A stretch of DNA of 64,000 nt from Mactromeris polynyma (Eukaryota > Mollusca > Bivalvia > Venerida > Mactridae). How positions within the stretch are numbered: position 1 is the first letter of the stretch; the number at the start of each line of letters is the position of its first letter. The position numbers and the translations under genes are program-made. Location: the NCBI GenBank assembly GCA_032209605.1, contig JASFXZ010000016.1, forward strand, positions 1,612,001-1,676,000, written 5' to 3'. The notes under the pieces are model-generated. The model was not told where the DNA came from and did not search any database. It was given only the letters and a program-made list of their open reading frames with translations. This document shows positions 38,101 to 53,100 of the stretch, in pieces.

Positions 38101-41100
38101 ATGAAAAATCGAAAGGTAAAATTGGCTAAAACTGCAATAAGATATTTAATGTATGTTTTTGATGTAAGTGTAAGCATATTTACATGAACAAATAAACACC
38201 AAAACGTATCTCTGACGATCTAGCTACAAAAACTTTTCCGGAGAACCCTGACCCCCTAAAACTAGGGCTACACATCAATTTCAGCAAAGGCTGCGTGCAG
38301 TGCACAATATTATCGGCAAATTTAACGCGTTGTCATGACGCAATATCGAAGCAACACTTTAAAGAATATAATATTTATGCTTCAGAGCATTTGTAATAAA
38401 TAGAGCCCATCACTCGTTTATATATTTTTCAATCTGATCATATTTCAAGATATTTTTTCCAGCCGCTCTTGTTGCAGAATCGTTACATTGACGTCATGAT
38501 GACGTCACATTCATTCCTTTTTCGTGTATAATTGCTTTAGGGTAACATATTTGCAAATGCATCATCACGAGTTCGAAACTGGTGTTATGTACGGATCTAG
38601 CTCCTCACAAGTCATTAGTGACATATTTAGGTCTTCTGCTCTCAGTTTGATACTGTTGATACACAATTAGATGTTAAATTAATAAAACAAGCATTTTACG
38701 TTGTTTTACTTAAAAGTATCATATTTACTTGCCCTAAACAATGCGATATAGGTAGATATACAGTATTAATAATAATTGGACTGTACCTTTATCCGGTAGA
38801 CTTGTCTAAATCCGAAATATATGTGTAAAGTGTTACCTTGTCTGAAAACACCATATTCTCTATTAACGCAATCTTCTTCATCGACGAGTTTGTCACAATC
38901 ACCATCTATGTTATCACCATCTGTGTCAGTTGAAATCTCGCATGTTTGTTGCCGCTAGAATGATACACTTTTTATAAATCGATAAACATAAACAGTAGAG
39001 CATTTGAAAGCGTATATATAAACGAAAATATAGAAAGAAATCAAAACACATTGGTACCAATACGGTTTACTTGTAGGCATATTCTATCAAAAGATTTACA
39101 ACTAGACTACCCTTTATTAAAAATATCTTGGCGGAATGTTTCTACAATCCAGTTTTGATTTTAAATAAGGTTTTAGAGTTGATACATACATCCGATTTTG
39201 TAATGACTTTTCTGGGAGAAGACATCACGAACCATTTCCCGGTTGTCGAATCCGCGACAACTGAAAATCCATACTTCAGCTGATCAACCCAAAAATATCT
39301 GAAGAAGTCATCCATATCTTGTGTATCCCATTCCTCATTGTCGCTGTTTGAATTGGGAACGAAGAACGTCCTTATGTCTGTATTGTTGTACCCAAATGTA
39401 GTCATAAAGTTGTTTGGTATTGATTGTACATTGACATCGTGCATGTCGGAAACTGGAGGTATGTGGAGAAATGATGTGCTACTGTTGTCAGCATTGTGAA
39501 AGAAAATAGCGACGGCAATTTCCTCAGTGGCTGTGATTTTATACAAGCTAGATACATCAATACTTATTTGGATCACATCTCCTCGGTTGTAAATCGGATA
39601 TGTACCATCGAATCCACCAGATATATTAACAATGATATTGTCCGTGTTTGCAATTACAAAAATCACAGCATCTAACATGCTGGTTGAGCTCAAGGGTTCA
39701 AAGGCTGGAACATAATATTCTTTTGACCATGAATTTGTAGGCAACATTTGGTTGAAACCATCGTAGACGGTAGTAACACCTTGTAGTGAAGAAGTTCCAC
39801 AGTATACCCCAACAGGTTTATTAAAGTTAAACACTGTACCTGAATAAGGTTGATTACTGGTTGTCATGAAAGGTTTGGATATATCGCCTTTATATGAATT
39901 GACGTAAATTGCATGTGCTTGTGCTACGTCAAAATAAGGCATCACTTCAACATCTGAATACTCCGAAGTAAATAGGCACATCTTTTCCACCGGTACAGCA
40001 CTGTCATCGATGTCCTGAGCATTATCAAGAATCATATATTCAAACCCGTATGTGTCAACAGGAAACACAGGATAACTCATCATTTTATCGTCTCTATCGG
40101 TATACAGGACAGACACAGATACTTCATCATCTGTGATAATAACATGCAAATGTTTAATCTGCTGCTTAGAATCAGTACAATCATAGTATCGAGTATACTC
40201 GTCCAATTGCTCAACGGGAATATTCGTAAAGTCGTTGTCGTTAAACCTAATAATAGCAACACCTGTGTTAGAGTTCACAGCGGAAACGAGCAGTCCACAT
40301 TTTTTCAAAGTATTCTGTGGCGGTGTCTTCACCAAGAATTTCCTTCCGTAGCTGTCTGATGAACCTAAAATTCAGGCGTTTTCATCAGTACACATTTGCT
40401 ATAAAACCTTGCCAATTTGCTATATATTTTTCATCAGACGGTGTGCGAATAAAAAATAATACAAATAGAAGGACTTTGTGAATCTTTGCTACACAGATTT
40501 TCTACAGAAACTACTTCATAAAACATTCGAATAAACTCATCTTTGGACAATAATGTATAATTGTGTGATCAAACTGAATTGAACAGCTGCGCAACAGTTA
40601 AAGCAGTTTGTTTACAGCGGACATGAGAAATCATGTGAATGGTCTTAAAGCAAGCAGACGTACTAAAAGTGTAGCTTGCATTAATAGAGATCTAAGGTAC
40701 TTTCATAAGATATCTGGAAGTCAATCAGGAACATCAGTTATTGTGTGATGAATTTATGTCGTTTATGATTATTAAAAATAACCTATTTTTTCAAATTACT
40801 TAAAAATCACTATAAATATGTACATGTATGTCAACCTGTTTTCATTAATTTTCCAAACGTTACCAAAGTAAACATTGTAGTATAATAATTTTGCAAAGAT
40901 TATAGAAAGAGATATTAAATTGTTACAGGGAACACCACATGCCCAAGACAATATCTCCCCACACATATCCCCAGAAAACAACAGTCTACGAAACATTATG
41001 CACTGAGGAGGTGCAAAGGTAAACATGCCTGGGAACAGGGGGGCAATGACTGGTCCAGCCGACCATAAAAATAACTGACGACAATTAAGGGGAAACGAAA

Positions 41101-44100
41101 AATATCGAAGAATAGTTACATTTGGCACAATATTTCGAGCAGTAACTACTTGCAAACACCGCATATCGTTGATCAGAACAGAAGTTGGTACCATACATAG
41201 AACAATTAGACCATCTATCAAAGCACCTCCACCCTGAAATTAAACAAATGGTCGTTTATGCATTACATCGTTATCCTAACAGTTGACCAGTCCCAAACTA
41301 GTCGAAGTAGTCTCGCCCCTGACAATGTATGCGTTTTTCAGCTTATAGGCTTTGATTCACTCTTCTTTGTTTCTGGACCAGAGCCTATAAGGGCATATCA
41401 ACAGGGTGTCAGCAGGCTATCGTTATCAGCGTTTATCTACGGACCATAAAGCAAAATAGCAAGACAATCGAATAATGTGCTACTTTACATACTAGAAAAA
41501 TACTAGATGACATTTGGGTGTTTAAACATAAAAATAAAAATATTATTATTTCATTGTTTGTGAGTATTAGACATATTAAATAATGAGCAACATCAATTAT
41601 AAAAGTATTATAAATCCTAAATATTGTTTTGCATTTATGTAAAGGGATTCATAAAGGTCAGTGCATATATACTGAAGCAAACTTCCAACGCAACACTGAT
41701 TTTGGCGTGTTTTTTTATTTTCATATTTGTGCAAATAGTTTACATTGATAAAATGTCTCTACAATGAATTAAAAATATGACTACACTGATCAAGTCAAGT
41801 TTTCGTCGCGCACGGGCCTTTCAGACGAAAACCGGAAATCATGCTACACGTGGAATTCGTGCGGATTATCGGGTAACCACATGTATCATTTAATTATCCA
41901 TTGGTTGCTATTAGAGAATGTTATCATAAAAATAGTCATTTCGTCTTTTATATGCCAAGAATTGATATTGAAATGCGCGGACGTGCAGTTGGACTTATTC
42001 AAGCCGGTGTGTCGTTGAGACGGGTGTCCCGTCTGTTACATGTTCTCACCTCTACCATTTCAAGATTGTGGGCGAAAAATCAGCACACTGGTAAGGTGAT
42101 GAAAATGAGTCTAACCCACTTGCGACACTACTTACATAAGCGTATTAGGGCTTTCCCTGTATGTAATTAACCGATAATGTACTGATATGACGTCAACAGT
42201 CATTTAACACTATGCGAAAATAACTAGCGCGGAATAAATTGAACAGAATTGTGATGGTTTAGAATACAAATCAGAATATTAAGCAGGTATCTGAAATTTA
42301 TTAGTGAATAAAATACAGTTAGTGGTTGGGATGGAAATAATTTAAAAACTAATCGTACACTCGTGATTTAATTCCTATCCATTGTATTTCATATCACCGA
42401 TAAAACAGGTACATGTTTATCATTTCTTATACTAGCAGCCCTTACATAAACAAATCAGGACCTTCCATGTGTATAAATAATTGTTAAATGTTCTAATGAG
42501 ATCAATAGCCATAATGCCCCAACAAGATGCTATAGATACAATAATGGGCTAAAGCACTGTACGATCGCAAGAAATTATCACCAATTAGAATACATATGAG
42601 ATGAGCTCGGGCGACGTGTACGTGCACGCTTTTTACCCCTTTATTGATATCATGTTGTTATCATGCTGGGTGACAAGGGGGTCATAATTTGTTGGCCCAA
42701 TGCCAGAATCATTGTCTTTAACACGTATATAATTATTTAGAAAAGGAGATAACATACAATGATATAAAGAAGGTCATTGTTTATTGGCAAGTTTAAGACT
42801 TATTGTTCAGACTCCAGGATTCAATTTCACAAACAATTGGAATAATAAGCATATATAAATACATAGTTCCCACATCTACAATATTTGCCTCCCTTGTTCT
42901 GAATTGTCGACCATTTTGAAAGGCAAAAGTATATGGGGACTATAATGTACAAGATGATAAACTGATCCGATATATACAAAATAACTTACTCATTATGCTC
43001 ATGTGGGCATTTGGCTCAGTAAGTTGAAGAAAAAGTGGTTGTCACATGCAAGTTCTCATGATATTTTCTCAATTATCAGATATTTGGAAATTACGCCTGT
43101 AAAGGCTTATCAGTTTTGCCTATCAAATTGGCCGACAGTTAAGAACGAGGTAGGTAAATATTGTAGAAGTGGGTCAAACTATTTTAGTAGCACAATGTCC
43201 TGTTTAAAACAGAGATTTCAACACCAATAAACCAGTTTATGGTTTGCCAGATGACTTGTGAGTAACACAAATGTTGTCAAAAGAACAAACTTGCTCTGTG
43301 TGTTCAATTTACAACTTCATTTAAATAAGGTACATATGTGACGTGGAGCAAATTGTCGATTTATCTCAAATAACCGAATGTTACCATACTAAAAAAACAC
43401 CCTTCGTCGCATTGACTTACTTTCTTCATACAAGTCACAGCCGGCCGGGTGCTCGAAGTCTGAAGAATAAAATGAAAGGGAAATATACGTAAGTCCAACA
43501 TACGATTAGATAAATAAGTGAAAACATGAATCGTCCGTTATGTTCATGTCAATGCTAAAATATATCGCTCACCAAAGAAACTAAATGATAACCTCTTTGA
43601 GAGTGGCACGGGAAATAGCTATGTCGCGATTTGTCTACGGTCTCGTGTCCCCCGCCTCTGATTGATGTGGGAGAGTTATTAGATGATTGTGTAATAGAGT
43701 AAGTATTTGTCAAAATATGCTAAGTAATGATTTTGAGCAAATGGCCTGATAATGCCTTCATACAGACATACACCATTATTCTCATATTGAGGATATTTCG
43801 TCCAAATAAATAGGACTATGTACCTTCAAGGCTAACAAACAATCACAAAAGTATGGTACCAGGCTGCTTACCCCAGTTGAAGCTTGCATCAGCAAACAAC
43901 CCCATTATATTTACATGTGTGAAGATACCAGATGTATTGAATTTGTCTCCACATTGGCTTTCAACATCAACTTCATGTCCAAATCCCATACATATATCGG
44001 TTGATGACTGGTTTTGCCAGAACCAAAAGAATGCCATGTCAACAGTACAATTTAATTCATCGCCATTGTTGATACTGGAATAAAATGCAAAAAAATGCGT

Positions 44101-47100
44101 AAAAAAAGCATATAATACTCCACAAAACAGAAGCACATAACCTAATGAGCATCAACAGAATCATTTCAAGACAAGGAACTTATGAACTACAAATGTAAGA
44201 AGAATTGATGCTACAAGGATTTAAGCCGATCGTTACAAATAAATATTGAGCATTTTTTACTAGGGCTATTCAGGACATGTTTTATTTCCTGAAACTTTGT
44301 AATATAAAACTATTGTTATTAAAATGGCGCGTTGTTTTATAGTTGTTGAGGTTACATTAAATATGTGCATACCACTTTAACAAATATTGCTCCATCATAT
44401 GCCAGAGTACCCTAGATAACTTCCGGGGAAACTATCATAAATAACTGATGTGTAGCAGTGATGTAAGAAGACATAAATCCTGTTAATAAACTCTAAGTTT
44501 AGAATAAAGTTTAACTTTGTTCAATTCACAGCGCTAACTGTGATGTACATTTTTTATTGGTCATTGTTTTGTCCATAGTCCATAGTGTAATCGACTGATA
44601 ATCATAAGGTTCCAAATCCGAACACAGGCCGTGGCGATAGTTTTCCGTGGTGCGTTGACTGAAGCCGAAGTCGAGCGCATGTTATCCTGAATGACATATA
44701 CGAGAAAAATAGAGGTTATCACACATATCAGGAACCCAATACAACTGCTTAAGTCAACTGACCGATGGACGTAACTGAAATTATGTAGCAAGCGGTATTT
44801 TCACAAATACAACGACAACAACAATATTCATTTTTCATACGTTTTTTTATCCGAAATACTTGTTGTTTCACATGTCGATGAAGCTGGGCATTGTGATACT
44901 GTGATTTCACCATAAGTAATCCGAACCAACAAAGATTCAGATAGGTTGTTTGGGCTGGTGAAAAATTGCAACACTGCTTCGCCGCAAAACTTGATTCGTA
45001 GCTTTAATATATGACTGGGATGATCTGTCAGATCGATTTTAGTTGGTGTGGCCACTGAAGCACTTGGATCGAATGTGACAGTCGAGCTTCCTCCGTCTGA
45101 AACAAAGCATTCGAGAAAACCTAATCATGATTTCAACTTAATGATGTCATGATTTTAACTTCTCGAATTCATGATTTTAAATTCACGAATTCACGATTTC
45201 AACTTCGCGAAATCACAATTTCAAATTCCCGAATCCAGTACTAGCATTTCCAAGGAGGGAAATAAAGAAGTGCGAATGTCAACACCGGTTTTGAAGTGTT
45301 AATGTCGACACCGATATTTCAAGTGTGAAAGTCACCACCGATATTTGAAGTCTGAAAATCACCACCGATATTTCAAGTGTGAAAGTCACCACCGATATTT
45401 GAAGTCTGAAAATCACCACCGATATTTTAAGTGAGAAAATCACCATCCTTATTTGAAGTGAGAAAATCACCACCGGTATTTGAAGTGAGAAAATCACCAT
45501 CCTTATTTGAAGTGAGAAAGTCACCACCGATATTTTAAGTGAGAAAATCACCATCCTTATTTGAAGTGAGAAAATCACCACCGGTATTTGAAGTGAGAAA
45601 ATCACCACCCAGGACTGGTTTGTTACTACTGGCCTATAGTTTTATTGTATTAGGTCCGCCTGCATTTGTTAAATTCTTAACACTTTTACTCCTAATAGTA
45701 TTCATAAACAATATTTAAACCTTTACACTATTTCTAATCACTCCTGATTAGCGTTTTTATATTTGCATAATAGTCGATTGCCAAACTGAAAAGCAAAGAT
45801 TCGGATCCCGGGAGAGGCATATCATTGCCGTGTCATTGTGATCCAAGGTATTAAATCCAAAATCAAGTTATCCGCGGCGTCTGATTCATGCGGGAAACAT
45901 CTTTCCTATCCCAGGCTGTTGATATTGTAACTGTTTGTAGGAATAACTTACTCTCTGTTAATGAATGATATACCAGTTCCATAACTGATATATGTGAAAA
46001 CTTCGTTCAAACCGTTTTTACAACAGCGTTTATTTGCTAAAATGCTTAAATTGCTGTCCAAGCAGAATCAATTTTAACAATATCGCAGCCATTTTTGGTT
46101 GAGTTACATTACGCTACGACAGCTTCGGACTTCGTAAGTACGACACACGTTGATAAAACGCTTTTGTCGAAAGTTCGGAGTCTTACGACAAGCTTACGAC
46201 AGAAAAACGTCATAAGACACAGTGATAAAACTGCCCCCCAGTTTCTTAACTGATATGATTATATGAAAACTACTCGAGGGCTATTTACACAAAACATATT
46301 ACAAAGATAACATGAAATGAATGACCAGTATTCTGTTTCGCATAGGGGTATGTCTTGTTCAAAATGTGATAATGTCAGCAATGTATACTCAAACGCAAAA
46401 GAAAGGGTGCACTTTTGATTTTTTAATTATTTTATTTTACAAGGTATAAAGTTGTCCGAAAATGTGTGTAATTTGGATATTTCAGCACAAAATGAAAGTA
46501 TATAAAACCATTTTCTCCAAAATAGTGATTCAATTTGCGAATGTGTCATACGTGGTCAGTTTCAAGTGGTATTTTTCCAAAGTTATGGACATATTCGAAA
46601 TCGTGTACATTGTCCGAACAAAATATTTACGAGTTCACTGCCCGAACGATTTTTTTTCAATGAACAATTGGTGACGTGAAACCTTGTTTTCACTTTCTGA
46701 TATGAAAATTCTTCATAATAATTATAAGCATCATGTGTATGATTTCTTTCAAACCACTATATTTCATATCTGAATTTAAATATATTATATTATTATATTT
46801 CAGATCTGAACTACGTACATTTGTCGCAATGGCACGTATACGTTTATGTATATGCTATTGTGCACGTATGCCTGTTTAAAGGTGAAAAGCTTGAATTATT
46901 TCGCTTACGTAATTCATTTCTTGAAATAAGTTAATTCTATGAAAATGTGATTTTTGCTATTTGAAATACAAATGTAATTTCAAAATTGATTTTTTCTGAA
47001 AGATTAGGGCATAGAATCAATCAAACCCCACGATCATACAATACGCTGATTTGAACGAAATAAATATTTACCATAACAAGTTCCCTCTGTAATTGGGGCC

Positions 47101-50100
47101 GGCATAAGTTTCTCTGTACCGTTAATACTCTGAAATCAAACAAATAACATTAATAACCAGATATGGTCGACTACTTTTCTAAATTTCAAAACGATTGAAA
47201 TTTGTGTAACGGTGTCCGTTGAATAGTCAGGAATGTTGTACTGACTGTATAGAACTGCACTGATGCTTTTTCTATTCAAACACATGTTTTATAAACGTAA
47301 AGCGGTTACAATTTTCATCAAAAGTTGAATAGGAGGTTAAAACTTTAGGCTTTTATTTTTCTCTACGTGATCTTGTGGTGAAGTATCAGCCTGGAATTGA
47401 TTTAAGATATCGTTTTCCTTTATTTTAACCATCGAGCAATAAACTGTAACACCCCACTTGTCACAGAGTGATACCTTCACCGACCATCAGCCGGAGATTT
47501 AACCATCAAGTTACCATGTACGCTACTTCAAGCTAAATTGAGCCCGCACGGTTGGTCCATCATTGACAGACAAACCGGAAAGCCCGGGTTTGAATCTCGG
47601 GTATGTACGTATACTCTGCGTTACAATGTGACTCAGAAAAGTAAATTCTATAACTTCGACCTTCCACACTTTGTCGTGTTGGGAAGAAGTTGTTATAGTT
47701 GCTTGCGAAAAAACAGTTAAGCACTGAACCAGAACCAGAAAATATAAACATAAAACATAAAAAAGTAAAGTATGGTATAAAATTTCACTCAAGCTCAATA
47801 TTTCGGCCACACTGGATCTTTAGTGTATCAAGAGCAAAGAACATAATATTTCGCAATATCAATATTTATCACATACCCGTGCATGTTTCTACTATGCAAT
47901 AAATATCATACTGCACAGTCTGCATATAATATGCAAATGAGCGGTAAAACCTAAATGAAATCCATACGCTGCTTGTTTTACAATTAACAAAACGAGTAAT
48001 AATAAAAAATATCCATATCGCCTACGTTTAATGCATTAGATAGGGATGCTCATGAACACTGCAGCCAACACAAAAAGAAATATGATAATATTTACCGTTT
48101 ACATGCAAGTAAAGACGAATCTACTAAGCATGTCCAGCAAAATTCTCCCAACCTACAAATCCAGTTCAGTAAGTTATTCCATCTCAAACGATTTGTTTTT
48201 CAGACAACATTCAACACGTCATCAGTGTACACAGGAATTTGAATCAACATATTTATCTTTGTTCGAAGAGTTCAGACCTATATCAATTAAAATAGGCTAG
48301 ATTCCGCACACTTGATAGCGATTCGAGTCAGAGAGATGGAACGGACTCACTGAACGCGTGTATACTGAATGACGTCAGAGAATTGTTTATGTGATGACGT
48401 CATCAAACACATTTATCGATGACATTCTGACTGGAAAGGTTTTCCTCAATTTTATGTTTTACAGTTACGTTTGATATTAGCGAATTGTTAAATACATTTG
48501 ATAAACTGGAAAATAATCATATATTGATAGATCTATGGATAATTTAAGAAATAATGATTTTGTGAATCGGGCTGTTGTTTTCCCGGAGGTCTGCGTTGTG
48601 AGGCACTGTCTTATGTATGTGGCGTTTCATGTAGCTACATATTCTCTCTCTTTCATTAATTCAATAGCCTAATTACTTTCGGGACGCGGCTGTCTCTATA
48701 AATGACGTCAAGTTTGAATGTGGATGTTCTCGTTATTTGTCGGGTATGTGATAAATAGAATATTAAATTCGTGTTGTTTAGTATTGAATTTATTAAACTC
48801 GTCAGAGGCTCGCTTCATATCATTTTATTCAACTCGTTCAATAAATTCAATACTTAACAACACTCATTCAATATCCTCTAAATAGTGAGCTTGAGTGAAA
48901 TGTTTTACCATACATTACATTGATCCCCTTTTTGGGATATTTCAACAACAAGATAAAAAGTAAACATGATCGTTTATTTTTGCTTGTTCTTTGTTGTCGA
49001 AATAAATAGCGTAGGAGAGAATTATTTTGTAAAGTTTGAAAAAAATACAGAGCAATATGAATATTAAAAGACACATACTTATAATTTGATAATTTTCAGA
49101 CTATATTATTAACATCTCACAAACATAATTAGATCTATATAATATTCATATATGTTATATATGCTCATAATACATACTAACAACCAGTTCATACTAACTG
49201 TTTCATTGTACGGTATGGTGGAGGATGCCCTCGATCCACTCATACCTATAGACGAGGAAAATTCTCTCCCTCACAAATAACCAAAACAAAACAGTAAAGT
49301 GCTGGCTGGTTATATAATAACGCTTGTTTGATCAATAGAGTGTAACACATAACTGAAATACAGTTGAGAAATGGCGTAATACACCATACAAAAATGAATG
49401 CTATTATTACCGTATCGAAGAAATATGATGCGGGCATGGTAGCGGTATGATTACATTTCATAATTGTAGGCCCATAACAATCTGTGCACGACAAAGTGCC
49501 TGACACGTTTCCAATTTTATATTTGCTATACTTGACATCAACTCCATCAGCTCCTGCGAACATGAAACAATGACGTTGTATGTACATATGTTGGTTACTC
49601 TAGAAAGGTTCGTTTTAAATAAATAGCACTGTATTCGATTCAAATTTAAATATGTATTCCTATAAATGAAGTTATTATTTACCAAAGGCGAAAAACAATG
49701 TATTAAACAGATAACTTATATTGCATGACAACACAATGTCTAAGACACTAGTTAAAAACTTAAAATCCTTTGATGGTTAATTATTTGATGGTTTGCATTG
49801 GCTAACCATAATTTTTACTATTAAAAGTCATTAACATGACAAACGATACAATTTACCTCATGATGCAGAAGTTTTGTTCTATAACATTTGTTACTTGATT
49901 ACGTACACGCTATTCTAACAAATCCTATCAAAACGTAGATTGTTTTCAAGTTTACTTTAAAAATAAAAGTTTATTAATCATCCATACTATGATATATTAA
50001 TAATCATAATGTTATTGTATTGTTTCGAGTTAAAACTCAAGTGTTAATACTTTTTATCGAATATACAGAATACTACGGATACATACATTATGACTTTATT

Positions 50101-53100
50101 CATTGTAAGTGCATATTTATTGATATTTTACATAAACGAAAAATGTTCTTCATAATTGTTTTGGTAAACAAAAGAAACAAAGGAGCATAATGTGACTTTA
50201 TTAGTAACCCTGGGTATTCGAAAATAACAACGTGTCACACAAACTGTTCATAGTCCAATATACGAGCTGTGTTTTATCGACTGTTCGCTTTGCCCCCCCC
50301 CCCCCCTGTTTGGCGATATACGAGCTGAGGGTTATCGATTGTTCGCTTCGTTCCGCCCCTGTTTGGCGATATACGAGCTGAGTTTGATCGATTGCTCACT
50401 TTGTCCCGCCCCTGTTTGGCGATATACGAGCTGTTTTTTTATGGATTCTTCGCTTTGTCCCGCCCCGCCCCCTGTTTGGCGATATACGAGCTGTGTTTCA
50501 TCGATTGTTCGCTTTGCCCCTCCCCCCTCTGTTTGACGATATACGAGCTGTGTTTCATCGATTGTTCGCTTTGCCCCCCAATGCCCTGTTTTGCGATATA
50601 TGAGCTGTGTTCCATCGATTATTCGATCTGCCCCCCATCCCCCTGTTTAGCGATATACGAGCTGAGTTTAATCGATTGTTCGCTTTGTCCCGCCCCTGTT
50701 TGGCAATATACGAGCTGTGTTTTAGCGATTGTTCGCTTTGTCCCGCCCCTGTTTGGCGATATACGAGCTGTGTTTTATCGATTGTTCCTTTTGCCCCCGC
50801 CCTGTCCTGTTTGGCGATATACCAGCTGTGTTTCATCGATTGTTCGCTTTGTCAACCCCCCCAAAGTTTGGCGATATACGAACTGTGTTTCATCGATTGT
50901 TCGCTTTGCCCCCCACCCCCGTGTTTTGCGATATACGAGCTGTGTTTCATCGATTATTCGCTTTGCCCCCCCCCCTGTTTGGCGATATACGAGCTGAGTT
51001 TAACCGATTGTTCGCTTTGTTCTGCCCCTGTTTGGCGATATACGAACTGTATTTGATCGATTGTTCGCTTTGTCCCGCCCCTCCCTCTGTTTGGCGATAT
51101 ACGAGCTGTGTTTCATCGATTATTCGCTTTGCTCCCCCCCATCCCCCTCTTTGGCGATATACGAGCTGAGTTTAATCGTTTGTTCGCTTTGTTCCGCCCC
51201 TGTTTGGCGATATACGAGCTGTATTTTATCAATTGTTCGCTTTGTCCCGCTCCTCCCCTTGTTTGGCGATATAGGAGCTGTGTTTCATCGATTATTCGCT
51301 TTGCCCCCCACCCCACTGTTTGGCGATATACGAGCTGTGTTTCATCGATTATTCGCTTTGCCCCCCACCCCCCTGTTTGGCGAAATACGAGCTGAGTTTC
51401 ATCGATTGTTCGCTTTGTTCCGCCCCTGTTTGGCGATATACGAGCTGTATTTTATCGATTGTTCGCTTTGTCCCGCCCCTCCCCCTGTTTGGCGATATAC
51501 GAGCTGTGTTTAATCGTTTGTTTGCTTTGTGCCGCCCCTGATTGGCGATAAAAGAGCTGTATTGTATCGACTGTTCGCTTTGCCCCGCCCCCCCCCCTGT
51601 TTGGCGATATACGAGCTGTGTTTCATTGATTATTTGCTTTCCCCCCCCGACCCCCTGTTTGGCGATATACGAGCTGTGTTCGCTTTGCCCCCCCCCCCAA
51701 TAGACAATATACGAGCTGTGTGTCATCGATTGTTCGCTTTGTTCCGCCCCGACCCCTGTTTGGCGATATACGAGCTGTGTTTCATCGATTGTTCGCTTTG
51801 CCCCCCCCCCCCCCCCGATAGGCAATATACGAGCTGAGTTTAATCGATTGTTCGTATTGTTCCGGCCCTGTTTGGAGATATACGAGCTGTGTTTTATCGA
51901 TTGTTCGCTTTGTCCCGCCCCTTCCCTCTGTTTGGCGATATACGAGCTGTGTTTCATCGATTATTCGCTTTGCCCCCACCCCCCCCCCCCCCCCTGTTTT
52001 GCGATATACGAGCTGAGTTTAATCGATTGTTCGCTTTGTTCTGCCCCTGTTTGGTGATATACGAGCTGTATTTTATCGATTGTTCGCTTTGTCCCGACCC
52101 CCCCCCCTGTTTGGCGATATACGAGCTGTGTTCGCTTTGCCCCCCCCCCCCCCAATAGACAATATACGAGCTGTGTGTCATCGATTGTTCGCTTTGCCCC
52201 CCCCCCCGTATTTGGCGATATACGAGCTGTGTTTAACCGATTGTTCGCTCCCTCCCCCTGATTGGCTATGGTTCTGAAGGTTCGATATGTTCGGTAGAGT
52301 ATGTCCTGATAATCTGGTTAACACAGCGGGAACATTCATAAGTTGCCGCTTGTCAGACTTGTTACTGGTGATATTTAGGATAGGTAGAAAGTGAGTGATT
52401 ATTACAATATTTAGTTCACTCTGTATACATGTATGTTTAATGCGTGATAAGATTTCTCAACTTGAACAAATGCAAAATAAAACTTTCTTCACTACTTGTC
52501 ATTAAGAAAACACAATCGCTAAAAATGGTGGAAACAACTGACGGAAGAGGGATTTACCTCAGTTCCTGGGACGGAATATTTTGTAGAGTAAAGTAAAACA
52601 ACCTACTAAAACGAACAACGTGTTAAATGAAAGACAAATCAAGTTAAAAACCACCAACAACAAACCTCCGGAGAAATGGGACTTCCTCAGGGAACATATC
52701 ATATGGTAATATAATATATATTAACAATACTAATCAACTGCACTATAGACACCAAACTAAGTATAGTTCATTATAAATATTTGATGAAAATAATTCCAAT
52801 TAATGATAATCTGTATTAATTTAAACTTATAAGTTGTAGGTTGTGTGATTTTTGTTTAATGTTACCGGAAACACAGAAACAACTTTTTTGGGAATATCAA
52901 ATAGTTCAACAATTCTGGCTTAATTTACAAGAATTTCTCAAAACCAAATATATCCAAGTACATTTAGCTCTACTTAGCTATAGAACAATATCACTAGGTC
53001 TGGAAAAAAACAATGGCAACAAAAAAGAAACATAACAAATTTCTTCTAATGCTAGCAAAATATTTCAGCAGTTCCTGCAAATATAACAAAAAAGTGCCTG

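Larger units (their letters stand above)
47135..49405. other. Receptor intron, no exon seen beyond listed elements
   Basis: Contains the SINE head (47535) and CRE-type sites (48370-48710). Near 48760-48860, TTAAATTCGTGTTGTTTAGT and AACTCGTTCAATAAATTCAA form inverted arms. No exon recognised. Confidence 0.4.

Noticed and set aside
41085..41221. Gene end at the stop after the ShK module, making two separate genes
   Set aside because: A donor at 41120 joins the next IgGFc exon in phase and recreates the final Cys; kept only as a possible intron-retention form.
44561..44791. An additional receptor exon starting after GTCATTCAG at 44685
   Set aside because: It hits a stop in the phase required by the upstream exon, and using the AAC|gtatga donor joins 44841 directly to 44074 in frame without it.
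50235..52265. CRISPR-like repeat/spacer pattern
   Set aside because: The 'spacers' are only variable C runs, not unique sequences.
50339..52277. Many overlapping frames (up to 202 codons) on both strands
   Set aside because: By-products of the poly-C minisatellite; no domain, start context or splice logic.
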